DNA of 64,000 bases from Cognatilysobacter terrigena. Lineage in GTDB: Bacteria; Pseudomonadota; Gammaproteobacteria; Xanthomonadales; Xanthomonadaceae. The position numbers and the translations under genes were made by a program. The notes under the pieces were generated by a model. It had not been told where the DNA came from, searched no databases, and saw nothing but the letters and a program-made list of their open reading frames with translations. Where the stretch lies: NCBI RefSeq assembly GCF_004361065.1, contig NZ_SELT01000009.1, positions 1-64,000 of the forward strand. The letters are read 5' to 3'. Within the stretch, counting starts at the first letter, position 1. Each line of letters starts with the position of its first letter. Shown here piece by piece: positions 1 through 8,037 of the stretch.

Positions 1-79
1 TCCGAACTCGGAAGTGAAACGCACCCGCGCCGATGGTAGTGTGGCATTGCCCATGCGAGAGTAGGTCATCGCCAGGGTC
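1..79 (+). rRNA. rrf: 5S ribosomal RNA, 3' part (cut by window edge)
   Basis: The first 79 bases read as the 3' two thirds of a gammaproteobacterial 5S rRNA: the loop B/C region (ccgaactcggaagtgaaac), then the loop E and helix IV region (gatggtagtgtggc) and the closing strand of helix I (cgccaggg). The 5' end lies outside the window. A strong terminator follows at once, so this is the end of an rRNA operon. The exact 3' end is uncertain by a few bases. Confidence 0.93.
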
Positions 80-89
80 TTTATCCCGC

Positions 90-127
90 AAACCCCCGAC
101 AGCTCACGCTGCCGGGGGTTTGTCTTT
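90..127 (+). terminator. Rho-independent terminator of the rRNA operon
   Basis: A nine-base-pair stem (aaacccccg at 90-98 with cgggggttt at 113-121) encloses a 14-base loop and is followed by a T-rich tail at 121-127. It lies 11 bases after the 5S rRNA end and is clearly the rRNA operon terminator. Confidence 0.85.
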
Positions 128-473
128 GGGGGATTTGGAAAGTAGTTCGACGTGCTCTGGAGAAGTGATCACGCGCGGCGGCCATCTCCTCCCAAAGCTA
201 ATCGCTGAATGTCCAAGCTAACACGGTCCAGGTAATCAGCCCGAGCAGCGCCAGCCCCCTCGTGTTTCAGTTGTCCGCTGACAGCTGCGTCGGTAGACAT
301 CCGCTATGCAGCGTCAGTAACGGGCGGCGACAATTCCAAGCTACTTGTCTCGCAGCTTGGAGGCGGTCTCGTCGTTCCACCACGAAATCGCTCCGGCGAC
401 TAACCGGGGGCCGTGTCTGGGGCATCGTCTACAAGACCGTTAGCGGCGACGCTGCGACTGGCTGCCCAAAACG
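128..473. other. Intergenic region without a clear gene
   Basis: These 346 bases separate the rRNA operon from the MAPEG gene. I see no tRNA and no intact protein gene. On the minus strand, positions 300 to 198 could encode a 33-residue peptide with a C-terminal membrane helix (LALLGLITWTVLAWTFSD) only if one G were removed from a run of five. It is described under findings and may be chance. Confidence 0.5.
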
Positions 474-869
474 TCAGGCGACCGACATTGCTGCCTGAGC
501 GAGCAGCGCGAAGACGCACGCGATGCCAATGAACCAGCTGCCGCTCCGTGCCAGCGGAACGCCGGCGACGTAGAACGCGCCGTGCAGGATTCTGGCGACG
601 ATGAATACGACGGCGAGCAGCGACACGCGCGCGTCCGGAACTCCGGCCAGATGGGCGAGGATCACACCCGCAGCGAATGCCGGGAACGCCTCGAACGCAT
701 TCATCTGCGCCGCGTTCGCGCGCGACACGCGCGGATCGGTCTGGCGCGCCAGCCATGCACGCGGGTCGCGGTTGTCGTAGCGCTCGCCACGGGACTTGGC
801 GACGACGGTCCATACGTACGGAAGCGCGGCTGCGATCAGCACGCACCAGTAGGCGATCGAGATCGGCAT
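474..869 (-). CDS. MAPEG family membrane protein
   Basis: The product is 131 residues with four predicted membrane helices (about residues 3-22, 60-77, 81-103 and 110-129). The segment RANAAQMNAFEAF at residues 50-62, just before helix two, is the conserved MAPEG signature containing Asn and Glu. MAPEG proteins are small inner-membrane proteins related to glutathione and eicosanoid metabolism enzymes; the bacterial YecN-like members have no firmly known substrate. The length fits the family. The gene is alone, divergent from the M16 peptidase pair, with 127 bases between them. The family is clear; the enzymatic role is not. Confidence 0.85.
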   Translation of the reverse strand: MPISIAYWCVLIAAALPYVWTVVAKSRGERYDNRDPRAWLARQTDPRVSRANAAQMNAFEAFPAFAAGVILAHLAGVPDARVSLLAVVFIVARILHGAFYVAGVPLARSGSWFIGIACVFALLAQAAMSVA

Positions 870-996
870 CGGCGGACTCCCCAGTCAGTTTCGGCGAGCC
901 TAGCGCACGCACCGGACGGCGGCCATGACTTCCGGCGGCCGGAACCCGGCCGTTTTACCGTTAGGCTGACGGCTTCCAAACGGAAGGGGAATTCCG

Positions 997-2382
997 ATGC
1001 GACGTCGTCTCCTGCCCGCGCTGCTCGGCGGGTTGCTCATCACTGCGTCCGCGCATGCCGCGACGCCCGATCGCTGGCAGGTGCCGGTGGCGGTCAAGAA
1101 GCTCGACAACGGCCTGACCGTCGTCGTGTCCGAAGATCACAGCTCGCCGACCGTCGGCGTGTCGATGGTCTATCACGTCGGCATGCGCCTCGAGCCGAAG
1201 GACCGCACGGGCTTCGCGCACCTCTTCGAGCACCTGATGTTCGAAGGCACGCCGAATGCGAAGGAAGGCGTGTTCGACAAGGTGATCACCGGCGGCGGCG
1301 GTCGCAACAACGGCTCGACGCGTCCCGACTTCACCAATTACATCGAGATGGCGCCGGCATCAGCGCTGGAGCCCATCCTGTGGCTCGAAGCCGATCGCAT
1401 GAAGACGCTCGACTTCAATCCCGCGACGCTGAAGAACCAGCAGGACGTCGTGAAGGAAGAGATCCGCGTCAACGTGAAGAACCAGCCGTACGGCGGGTTC
1501 TACTGGATCGACATGGGGCAGCAGGCATTCAGCAAGTGGGAAAACAACCACGACGGCTACGGCAGCTTCAAAGATCTCGAAGGTGCGAGCCTGACGGACG
1601 TTTCGAGCTTCCATCGCGACTTCTACGGCCCGAATAACGCGGTGCTCGGTATCGCCGGTGACGTGACGCCCGACCAGGCGTTCGCGCTCGCGCAGAAGTA
1701 TTTCGGCGGCATCCCCGCGCGCACGACCCCGAAGCGTCCGGACGTCAAGGAAAGTCTCAACACGAAGGAAAAGCGCGTCCAGCAGACCGACGCGCTCGCG
1801 CAGGTGCCGGCGGTCGCGGCGGCATGGAAGATGCCGGAGCGCGGCAGCAAGGACCAGGCGGCGATGGCGGTGCTCGGCGACGTGCTCGCCGGCGGCGACG
1901 CGTCGCGCTTCTACCAGGGCATCGTCAAGGGTCGCGAGCTCGCGCTGAACGTCGAGTCGCTGTACGGCCTGACGAGCCCGTGGGAATACGACGGCCCGAC
2001 GCTGTTCACCGTGTTCGCGCTGTACAAGCCGACGACGAACGCCGATGCCGTGCTGGCCGCGATGGACGAGGAAATCGCGAAGGTCGCGAAGGACGGCGTC
2101 AGCGACGCCGAACTCCAGCGCGTCAAGACGCACATGCTCGCCGATTGGTACAACGGCCTCGAAGCGTTCATCAATCGCGCCGATACCGTCGCCAAGTTGC
2201 AGACGCTCTGGGGCGACGCGAACGTCGTGAACAAGATCCCGACGTGGATCGAAGGCGTCACCAGCGCCGATCTGCAGCGCGCCGCGAAGACGTATCTCGC
2301 GCGCACCAATCGCACCGTCATCGATCGCGTGCCGACCGCGATGGCGAAGGCCGCGCCGGCCGCACCGGCCGCCGGCAAGTAA
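997..2382 (+). CDS. M16 family zinc metallopeptidase, catalytic subunit
   Basis: A 461-residue protein with a signal peptide (residues 1-21, ending AHA). The inverted zinc motif HLFEH is at residues 75-79: His75 and His79 bind zinc and Glu78 is the catalytic base. The third zinc ligand is probably Glu154 or Glu155 in VVKEEIR. Both M16 halves are present, as usual for periplasmic family members. The ATG at 997 follows a good ribosome binding site (aagggga). The next gene, 11 bases downstream, encodes a zinc-less M16 paralogue, so the two probably form a heterodimer like other bacterial M16 pairs. Substrate unknown; likely periplasmic peptides or misfolded protein. Confidence 0.93.
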   Translation: MRRRLLPALLGGLLITASAHAATPDRWQVPVAVKKLDNGLTVVVSEDHSSPTVGVSMVYHVGMRLEPKDRTGFAHLFEHLMFEGTPNAKEGVFDKVITGGGGRNNGSTRPDFTNYIEMAPASALEPILWLEADRMKTLDFNPATLKNQQDVVKEEIRVNVKNQPYGGFYWIDMGQQAFSKWENNHDGYGSFKDLEGASLTDVSSFHRDFYGPNNAVLGIAGDVTPDQAFALAQKYFGGIPARTTPKRPDVKESLNTKEKRVQQTDALAQVPAVAAAWKMPERGSKDQAAMAVLGDVLAGGDASRFYQGIVKGRELALNVESLYGLTSPWEYDGPTLFTVFALYKPTTNADAVLAAMDEEIAKVAKDGVSDAELQRVKTHMLADWYNGLEAFINRADTVAKLQTLWGDANVVNKIPTWIEGVTSADLQRAAKTYLARTNRTVIDRVPTAMAKAAPAAPAAGK

Positions 2383-2393
2383 GGAGACGACGC

Positions 2394-3809
2394 ATGAAGA
2401 CGATTTCTCTGCTCGCCGCCGCCGTCTCGCTGGCGATCGCCGGCGCTGCGGTCGCCGGCCCGAAGGCCGTGTTGCCGGCCGATCTTCCGCCGTACGCGCC
2501 GGATCGCCCGCTGCCGGTTCCGGCCATCCGGAAGACGACGCTGCCGAACGGCCTCGAAGTCTGGATCGTGCCGCGCACCGGTCTGCCGCGCGTCGATGCG
2601 GTACTGGCCATTCGCGGTGCGGGCCTTGCTGCCGACGATGCGCAGCATCCGGGCTTCGCGAACGTGCTCGCCGGCCTGCTCAACGAAGGCAGCGCGAAGC
2701 ACGACTCCAAGGCGATCGCCGAAGCAGCGCAGGGCCTCGGCGGCAGCATCGGTGCCGGTGCGTCGAACGACGGCATGATGGTGTCGGCGAACGCGCTCGC
2801 ATCGCATACGAGTGAAATGCTCGCACTGCTCGGCGAAGTCGCGCGCACGCCGACCTTTCCGGACAACGAAGTGCGCCTCGCGCAGGCGAACGCGCTGCAG
2901 AGCCTGAAGGCGTCGGAAGCGCAGCCTGCGTTCAAGGCCGAACGTGCGCTGGCGCCCGCCATCTACGGCGACCATCCGTATGCGCGCACGCAGCCCACCG
3001 AAGCGTCGATCATGTCGGTGACGCCGCAGTTGCTTCGCGATGCGCATGCGCAGCGTTTCCGTCCGGATCGCGCGCTGCTCGTCATCGCCGGTCCGATCGA
3101 CGGCGCGGAGGCGATGCGTGCCGTCGAAGCCGCGTTCGGCGACTGGAAGGCCAATGGCGCCGCGCCCGCGGAGACGCCGGACGCACCGCGCACCGCCACA
3201 CCGAAGTACGTGCTCGTGCAACGCGACGGCAGCGTGCAGTCGGCGATCCGTCTCGGCCGCCCCGGCATTGCCGCCACCGACGCGGATTACGTCCCGCTGC
3301 AGCTCGCCGGCACCGTGCTCGGCGGCGGTTTCAGCTCGCGCCTGATGCAGAACCTGCGCGAGGACAAGGGTTACACCTACGGTGCGCGCGGCGGTTCCAG
3401 CGCGTTGCGCGAAGGCGGGCGCATCAGCGCGTCGGCCGACGTCCGCAACGAAGTCACCGGCGCCGCGATCAAGGAGTTCGAGGCGGAGTTCAAGCGCATG
3501 GGCGACGAACCGGTTCCCGCGCAGGAACTGGAAGACACCAAGCGCTACGTCGCGGGCGGTTACCTGCTCAACAACCAGTTGCAGGGCGCCGTCGCCGGCA
3601 CGCTCGCAGGCAACTGGCTGGTCGGACTGCCGGCCGAGTTCCTCGGCCAGTACGTGCCGAAGATCCGCGCGGTCGATGCCGCCCAGGTGCAGGCGGTCAG
3701 CAAGAAGTACTTCGATCCGAAGGACCAGTCGATCATCGTCGTCGGCGATCCGAAGGCGGTCGCGGAGCAGCTGAAGTCCTACGGCAGTTTCGAAGTGCGG
3801 GCGAAGTAA
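2394..3809 (+). CDS. M16 family protein, non-catalytic subunit
   Basis: A 471-residue M16-fold protein with a signal peptide (residues 1-21). In the place where the paralogue has HLFEH, this protein has FANVLAGLLNEG (residues 88-99), so it has no zinc site. It keeps the C-terminal R/Y segment LREDKGYTYG that in M16 partners binds substrate. The pattern of one active and one inactive subunit is known from mitochondrial processing peptidase and from bacterial pairs. It starts 11 bases after the catalytic gene, with aaggaga as ribosome binding site, and is followed by a strong terminator, so the two genes form a closed operon. Confidence 0.92.
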   Translation: MKTISLLAAAVSLAIAGAAVAGPKAVLPADLPPYAPDRPLPVPAIRKTTLPNGLEVWIVPRTGLPRVDAVLAIRGAGLAADDAQHPGFANVLAGLLNEGSAKHDSKAIAEAAQGLGGSIGAGASNDGMMVSANALASHTSEMLALLGEVARTPTFPDNEVRLAQANALQSLKASEAQPAFKAERALAPAIYGDHPYARTQPTEASIMSVTPQLLRDAHAQRFRPDRALLVIAGPIDGAEAMRAVEAAFGDWKANGAAPAETPDAPRTATPKYVLVQRDGSVQSAIRLGRPGIAATDADYVPLQLAGTVLGGGFSSRLMQNLREDKGYTYGARGGSSALREGGRISASADVRNEVTGAAIKEFEAEFKRMGDEPVPAQELEDTKRYVAGGYLLNNQLQGAVAGTLAGNWLVGLPAEFLGQYVPKIRAVDAAQVQAVSKKYFDPKDQSIIVVGDPKAVAEQLKSYGSFEVRAK

Positions 3810-3827
3810 GATCAAGTGATCTGCAAG

Positions 3828-3858
3828 AAAGGCCGCCGAGAGGCGGCCTTTCTTTTTT
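3828..3858 (+). terminator. Rho-independent terminator after the M16 pair
   Basis: A perfect ten-base-pair stem (aaaggccgcc at 3828-3837, ggcggccttt at 3842-3851), a four-base loop and a T tract at 3853-3858. It closes the M16 operon. Confidence 0.92.
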
Positions 3859-4130
3859 GCGATCGAGAACTCGACTTCCAGCGCTCAGCCAGCGAAACGT
3901 GTGTCGTTGGTCGGCGGTACACCCTTAAACCCGGTGCACCGATGTTCCACACAGAGCGTGCATCGCAACCGCTCGCCAAAACTGGGCGACGCGCGATATC
4001 AATCGTGAAGACCCCGGAGGGGCGGCCGACACGATGTCGGCCGTCGCCACCCGAGCCATGGATGGCGAGTGTGGCGATCGCGAGGAACCCGCATGTTGCG
4101 GGCTGTAGATCCGTCGAGGAAGGTGCTTTC

Positions 4131-4190
4131 TTTGGTTACCTTTCTTTGCACCAGCAAAGAAAGTAACTCGGCCGCTTTAGCGGCCGAAAC
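4131..4190. repeat. Intergenic double-hairpin repeat element
   Basis: Two palindromes lie side by side. The first pairs gttaccttttctttgc-like bases at 4135-4149 with gcaaagaaagtaac at 4154-4167, with one bulged C. The second pairs cggccgc at 4169-4175 with gcggccg at 4180-4186. Elements beginning with TTTGGTTAC and reading TTTCTTTGCACCAGCAAAGA are, from memory, common between genes in Xanthomonas and Lysobacter genomes. No second copy is visible in this window. Confidence 0.65.
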
Positions 4191-4263
4191 GCTTCTCCGC
4201 AAAGCCGAAAAAGCTTTACGACAGCGCGTCGCCACCAAAGAACGCTCATCCGAAAACAACGAA

Positions 4264-4279
4264 GCCGCCCAAAGGCGGC
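4264..4279 (-). terminator. Probable terminator of the VNG-repeat gene
   Basis: On the minus strand a six-base-pair GC stem (gccgcc, loop tttg, ggcggc) is followed by ttcgttgtttt. It lies about 35 bases after the stop codon of the VNG-repeat gene. Confidence 0.6.
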
Positions 4280-4312
4280 CCCGTCACGACAAGAAATTCG
4301 ACCTACACGCGA

Positions 4313-4987
4313 TTACGGCGCAGCCGGCGGCGTCGCCCCGCTGAACCGACGCACCGTCGCCCCCGTCACCGCGCCGATCTTCGCGCTGTCGTGCACGTAC
4401 AGCGTCACCGGACGCTCGAACACCAGCGCCCCATCGACCTGCGCATTCGGGCCGATGACGATGCGCGGATCGCGCTTGTGGAAGCTGATCATCTGCATCT
4501 GCGGCTTTTCGACGTGGATGCCGCCATGCACGTGGCTGCCGACGCCGACCGTGATGTCGCCGTTGACCGTGCGGACGCCGCGCGACACGTCCGTGCTGAT
4601 CAGCCCGATCGCACCGTTCACCGTCTCGATGCCGCCGCTGACCGTGCTGCCGGAGTCGATCAGGATGCCGCCATTCACCGTGGTGACGTCGCCGCCGATG
4701 CGCAGCTTCGAGCCGATGTGGATGCCGCCGTTGACAGTGGTGAGCTCGCCCACCTGCGCGCCATCGCCGATGCGGATGCCGCCGTTCACCGTCTCCGCGG
4801 AGCCGGCCTGCACGTTGGCGTCGATCTCGATGCTGCCGTTGACGGTTTCCAGGCTGCCGAAGGCGCGGCCCGCTTCGGCATGGATGCTGCCGTTGACCTT
4901 GTCGATGCTGGTGCGGTCGTCGGCGTAGGCGGAAGCCGACAGCGCGAGGCCGAGGGCGAGCGGCAGGATCATCAAACGGGTGCGCAT
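4313..4987 (-). CDS. Secreted VNG-repeat protein, predicted beta-helix
   Basis: A 224-residue protein with a signal peptide (residues 1-22, ASAYA before ADDRT). It then carries seven copies of a motif around V-N-G followed by alternating hydrophobic residues (VNG at residues 31, 49, 67, 85, 104, 123 and 141), spaced 18 or 19 residues apart. Such regular spacing suggests one turn of a beta-solenoid per repeat, as in bactofilins and DUF4097-type adhesin-like proteins. The C-terminal 75 residues lack the motif but contain further short beta-like segments. I do not recognise a named family with certainty and no enzyme motif is visible. It is divergent from gpmI and closed by its own terminator. 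Confidence 0.85.
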   Translation of the reverse strand: MRTRLMILPLALGLALSASAYADDRTSIDKVNGSIHAEAGRAFGSLETVNGSIEIDANVQAGSAETVNGGIRIGDGAQVGELTTVNGGIHIGSKLRIGGDVTTVNGGILIDSGSTVSGGIETVNGAIGLISTDVSRGVRTVNGDITVGVGSHVHGGIHVEKPQMQMISFHKRDPRIVIGPNAQVDGALVFERPVTLYVHDSAKIGAVTGATVRRFSGATPPAAP

Positions 4988-5076
4988 GGCGTTTCCTCGT
5001 GGTCTGTACGGCTTTGGATGCGGCCGGACGCCGCAGGGTTTAAGCGCCGTGCGGCGGGTCGTCGCAGGGCCGCCGG

Positions 5077-5082
5077 TACAAT
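5077..5082 (+). promoter_or_regulatory. Candidate -10 element of gpmI
   Basis: The hexamer TACAAT matches the sigma-70 -10 consensus at five of six positions and lies 50 bases before the gpmI start. No good -35 is visible. Confidence 0.35.
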
Positions 5083-5131
5083 CGCGCGTCCGCTCCCGCC
5101 GGGCACCTGCCCGAAGTCACAGGTCCGCGCC

Positions 5132-6664
5132 GTGTCGAACGCAGTTGTGAAGCCCGTCGTCCTCCTCATCCTCGATGGCTGGGGCCATCGCGAGGATCCC
5201 GCCGACAACGCGCTCGCGCAGGCGCAGCTGCCCAACTGGGACGCGCTGGTGCGCGACTGCCCGAACACGCTGATCCATACCGAAGGCCGCCATGTCGGCC
5301 TGCCGGACGGGCAGATGGGCAATTCCGAAGTCGGCCACATGAACCTCGGCGCCGGCCGCATCGTCTACCAGGACCTGACGCGCATCGACGCCGCGATCGA
5401 GGACGGCACGTTCTTCGACAACGCGGAACTGCGTGCGGCCTGCGAAGGCGCGAAGGCGGCGAACGCGACGCTGCACGTCATGGGCCTGCTCTCGCCGGGT
5501 GGCGTGCACAGCCATGAGCAGCACATCTTCGCGATGCTGGAGATGGCGCATCGCCTGGGTGTCGCGAAGGTTGCCGTGCATGCATTCCTCGACGGCCGCG
5601 ATACGCCGCCGAAGTCGGCCGAGCCGAGCCTGCGCGCACTGCAGGCGGTGTGCGATCGCCTCGGCAACGCGCGCATCGCGACGATCGGCGGCCGTTACTT
5701 CGCCATGGATCGCGACAAGCGCTGGGATCGGGTGCAGCGTGCGTGGGATGCGATGGTCGACGCACGCGCCGCACACGGCGCGACCGATGCGATCGCCGCG
5801 CTCGAAGCCGCCTACGCGCGCGGCGAGACCGACGAGTTCGTCGCGCCGACGGTGCTCGACGGCTACACCGGCATGCACGACGGCGACGCCGTGGTGTTCA
5901 TGAACTTCCGTGCCGATCGCGCGCGCCAGCTGACGTCCGCGTTCGTGCTGCCGACGTTCGACGGCTTCGATGCGCGTCGCCCGCGGCTGTCGCGCTTCGT
6001 CTGCCTCACCGAATACGACGCCCGGCTGCCGGCGCCGGTGGCGTTCGGCCCCGACGAGCTGCGCAACACGCTCGGCGAAGTGCTGGCCGATCGCGGCTTG
6101 AAGCAGTTGCGCATCGCCGAGACCGAGAAGTACGCGCACGTCACGTTCTTCTTCAGCGGGGGACGCGAGGACGAATATCCAGGTGAGACGCGCATCCTCG
6201 TGCCGAGCCCGAAGGTCGCGACCTACGACCTGCAGCCCGAGATGAGCTGCCCGGAAGTCACCGAAAAACTCTGCGCGGCGATCCGCTCGGGCAGCATCGA
6301 TGTCGCGATCTGCAACATCGCCAATCCCGACATGGTTGGCCACACCGGTGTGATGAGCGCGGCGATCAAGGCGGCGGAAGCGGTCGACACCGCGCTTGGC
6401 GCGATTCGTGCAGCGGTCGCCGACATGCACGGCGCCTTGCTGATCACCGCCGACCACGGCAACCTCGAGATGATGCGCGACGAAAGCACCGGCCAGCCGC
6501 ACACGGCGCACACCGTCGGCCCGGTGCCGTTCGTGTATTGCGGGCCGCGCGCGGCGACGCTGCGATCCGGCGGTGCGTTGCGCGACGTCGCGCCGACCAT
6601 CCTCGACCTGCTCGGCGTCGACAAGCCCGCCGAGATGACGGGCGCGAGCCTGCTGCAGGGCTGA
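5132..6664 (+). CDS. gpmI: 2,3-bisphosphoglycerate-independent phosphoglycerate mutase
   Basis: This cytoplasmic enzyme interconverts 3- and 2-phosphoglycerate in glycolysis and gluconeogenesis using two manganese ions and a phosphoserine intermediate. The 510 residues match the usual length (about 514). Visible signatures are LDGWG (residues 14-18), GNSEVGHMNLGAGR (from residue 63, catalytic Ser65) and TADHGNLEMM near the C-terminus, which carries metal ligands. The start chosen is GTG at 5132, giving MSNAVVKPVVLLILDGWG; a second GTG at 5147 is possible. The open frame continues far upstream but that part shows no homology. The EnvC-like gene starts three bases after the stop, as is common in proteobacteria (gpmI-envC-ctpA). 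Confidence 0.97.
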   Translation: MSNAVVKPVVLLILDGWGHREDPADNALAQAQLPNWDALVRDCPNTLIHTEGRHVGLPDGQMGNSEVGHMNLGAGRIVYQDLTRIDAAIEDGTFFDNAELRAACEGAKAANATLHVMGLLSPGGVHSHEQHIFAMLEMAHRLGVAKVAVHAFLDGRDTPPKSAEPSLRALQAVCDRLGNARIATIGGRYFAMDRDKRWDRVQRAWDAMVDARAAHGATDAIAALEAAYARGETDEFVAPTVLDGYTGMHDGDAVVFMNFRADRARQLTSAFVLPTFDGFDARRPRLSRFVCLTEYDARLPAPVAFGPDELRNTLGEVLADRGLKQLRIAETEKYAHVTFFFSGGREDEYPGETRILVPSPKVATYDLQPEMSCPEVTEKLCAAIRSGSIDVAICNIANPDMVGHTGVMSAAIKAAEAVDTALGAIRAAVADMHGALLITADHGNLEMMRDESTGQPHTAHTVGPVPFVYCGPRAATLRSGGALRDVAPTILDLLGVDKPAEMTGASLLQG

Positions 6665-6667
6665 CGG

Positions 6668-7936
6668 ATGCGCCTGCGCGCCGCGTTGTTCGCCCTGCTG
6701 CTGCTGCTCGCGCCCGCGTTGCCGGGTGCGGCGCAGGACACGCGCGGCACCGAGAAGAAGCTGCAGGCGATCAAGCGTGAGCTTCAGGGTGTCGCGACGG
6801 AGCGTCGCCAGCTGGAAACACAGCGCGGCAGCGCGAGCCAGCAGTTGCGGCAGGCGGACGAGCAGGTCGGCAAGAGCGGGCGCGTGCTGCAGGACACGCA
6901 GACGCGCATCGAAGATGAGAAGTCCCGCCTTGCCCGGCTGCGCGCGCAGCAGGCGCAATTGCGCACCACGCTCGGCGGCGCGCGCGAGGACCTTGCGACG
7001 CTGCTGCGCGCGGCGGATCGTCAGGGCACGGCGGGCCCGCTGAAGTCGCTGCTTGCGCGCGACCGCGTCGAGGATGCGCAGCGGTTGCTCACGTATCACG
7101 GGTATCTCGAGAAGGCGCGGGCCAAGCGCATCCGCGAGCTCACCGCGCAGCTGGCCGAGCTCGATCGCGTCGAAGCGGAAATCGCGCAACGCACGGGCGA
7201 ACTCACCGCCGCGCAGCAGGCGCAGGTCGAACAGCTGAAGAAGCTGCAGCAGGATCGCGAGCAGCGCGCCGCGCTCGTCGCGCAGCTCGACGCGAAGTAC
7301 AAGGATCGCGCCGCACGCGAGCAGGCGCTGGGCCGCGACGCGAAGGCGCTCGAATCGCTGCTGCAGAAGCTGCGCATCGCGGCGGCGAAGGCGCGAGAGG
7401 AACAGCGTCGCCTCGCCGAGAAGCGTGCACGCGAAGCTGCGGCCGCGGCGAAAGCCGACGCCGAAGCCGCGCGCATCGCGAAGGCCGAAGGCCGACCCGC
7501 ACCGCCGAAGCACGTCGTGCGTCCACCGATGCAGGTGGCGAGCGCACCGGCGCCGCAGGTCGGTGGCCTGGGTTGGCCGCTGTCGGGCGCGCTGCTCGCG
7601 GGGTACGGCGGCACGATGCCGGACGGGCGTCGCAGCGACGGCCTGCTGATCGCCGCGAATTCCGGCACGGCCGTGCGTGCAGTCGCCGACGGCACCGTCG
7701 TCTACGCCGACTGGATGACCGGCTACGGCCAGTTGCTGATCATCGACCACGGCAACGGCTACATGAGCCTGTACGCGCACAACGACGCGCTGCTCAAGGA
7801 CGCCGGCTCGGCCGTGCATCGCGGCGACAGCGTCGCGACGGTCGGCACGTCGGGCGGGCAGGGGCGGCCGTCGCTGTATTTCGAGCTGCGCCGTAACGGC
7901 CAGCCGGTCGACCCCGGCGTGTGGCTGCGACGCTGA
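6668..7936 (+). CDS. envC: EnvC-like murein hydrolase activator
   Basis: A 422-residue periplasmic protein. It has a signal peptide (residues 1-22), a long charged coiled coil (about residues 25-265), an Ala-rich linker and a C-terminal LytM (M23) domain (299-422). The LytM domain is degenerate: the position of the usual HxGxD motif reads SDGLL and the usual HLHFE reads SLYFE (402-406), so zinc cannot be bound normally. This is the pattern of EnvC, which does not cut peptidoglycan but activates cell-division amidases at the septum with FtsEX. It sits between gpmI and ctpA, as in many gammaproteobacteria. Confidence 0.92.
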   Translation: MRLRAALFALLLLLAPALPGAAQDTRGTEKKLQAIKRELQGVATERRQLETQRGSASQQLRQADEQVGKSGRVLQDTQTRIEDEKSRLARLRAQQAQLRTTLGGAREDLATLLRAADRQGTAGPLKSLLARDRVEDAQRLLTYHGYLEKARAKRIRELTAQLAELDRVEAEIAQRTGELTAAQQAQVEQLKKLQQDREQRAALVAQLDAKYKDRAAREQALGRDAKALESLLQKLRIAAAKAREEQRRLAEKRAREAAAAAKADAEAARIAKAEGRPAPPKHVVRPPMQVASAPAPQVGGLGWPLSGALLAGYGGTMPDGRRSDGLLIAANSGTAVRAVADGTVVYADWMTGYGQLLIIDHGNGYMSLYAHNDALLKDAGSAVHRGDSVATVGTSGGQGRPSLYFELRRNGQPVDPGVWLRR

Positions 7937-8037
7937 AGCGCAACGCCGCGTGCACGCCGCTTTCCGAGCGGCCGGTTAACGTGCTGAACTCGACGCTTCC
8001 TCGACGGTCCGACCGTCGTCCCCGTTCCGGAGTCGCC

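Larger units (their letters stand above)
3859..4312. other. Intergenic region containing a structured repeat
   Basis: About 450 bases with no convincing gene. The region holds the hairpin repeat at 4131-4190 and, near its right end, the terminator of the minus-strand VNG-repeat gene. Short open frames that cross it in both directions are explained by the palindromic sequence. Confidence 0.6.

Noticed and set aside
3999-4344. Short open frames through the intergenic repeat
   Set aside because: They owe their openness to the palindromic repeat and have no start signal or protein-like character.
5117-7819. A 900-codon open frame on the minus strand opposite gpmI and the EnvC-like gene
   Set aside because: High GC makes the third-position frame open by chance. 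The sequence is rich in Arg, Ala and His without motifs, while the plus strand shows complete gpmI and EnvC signatures.
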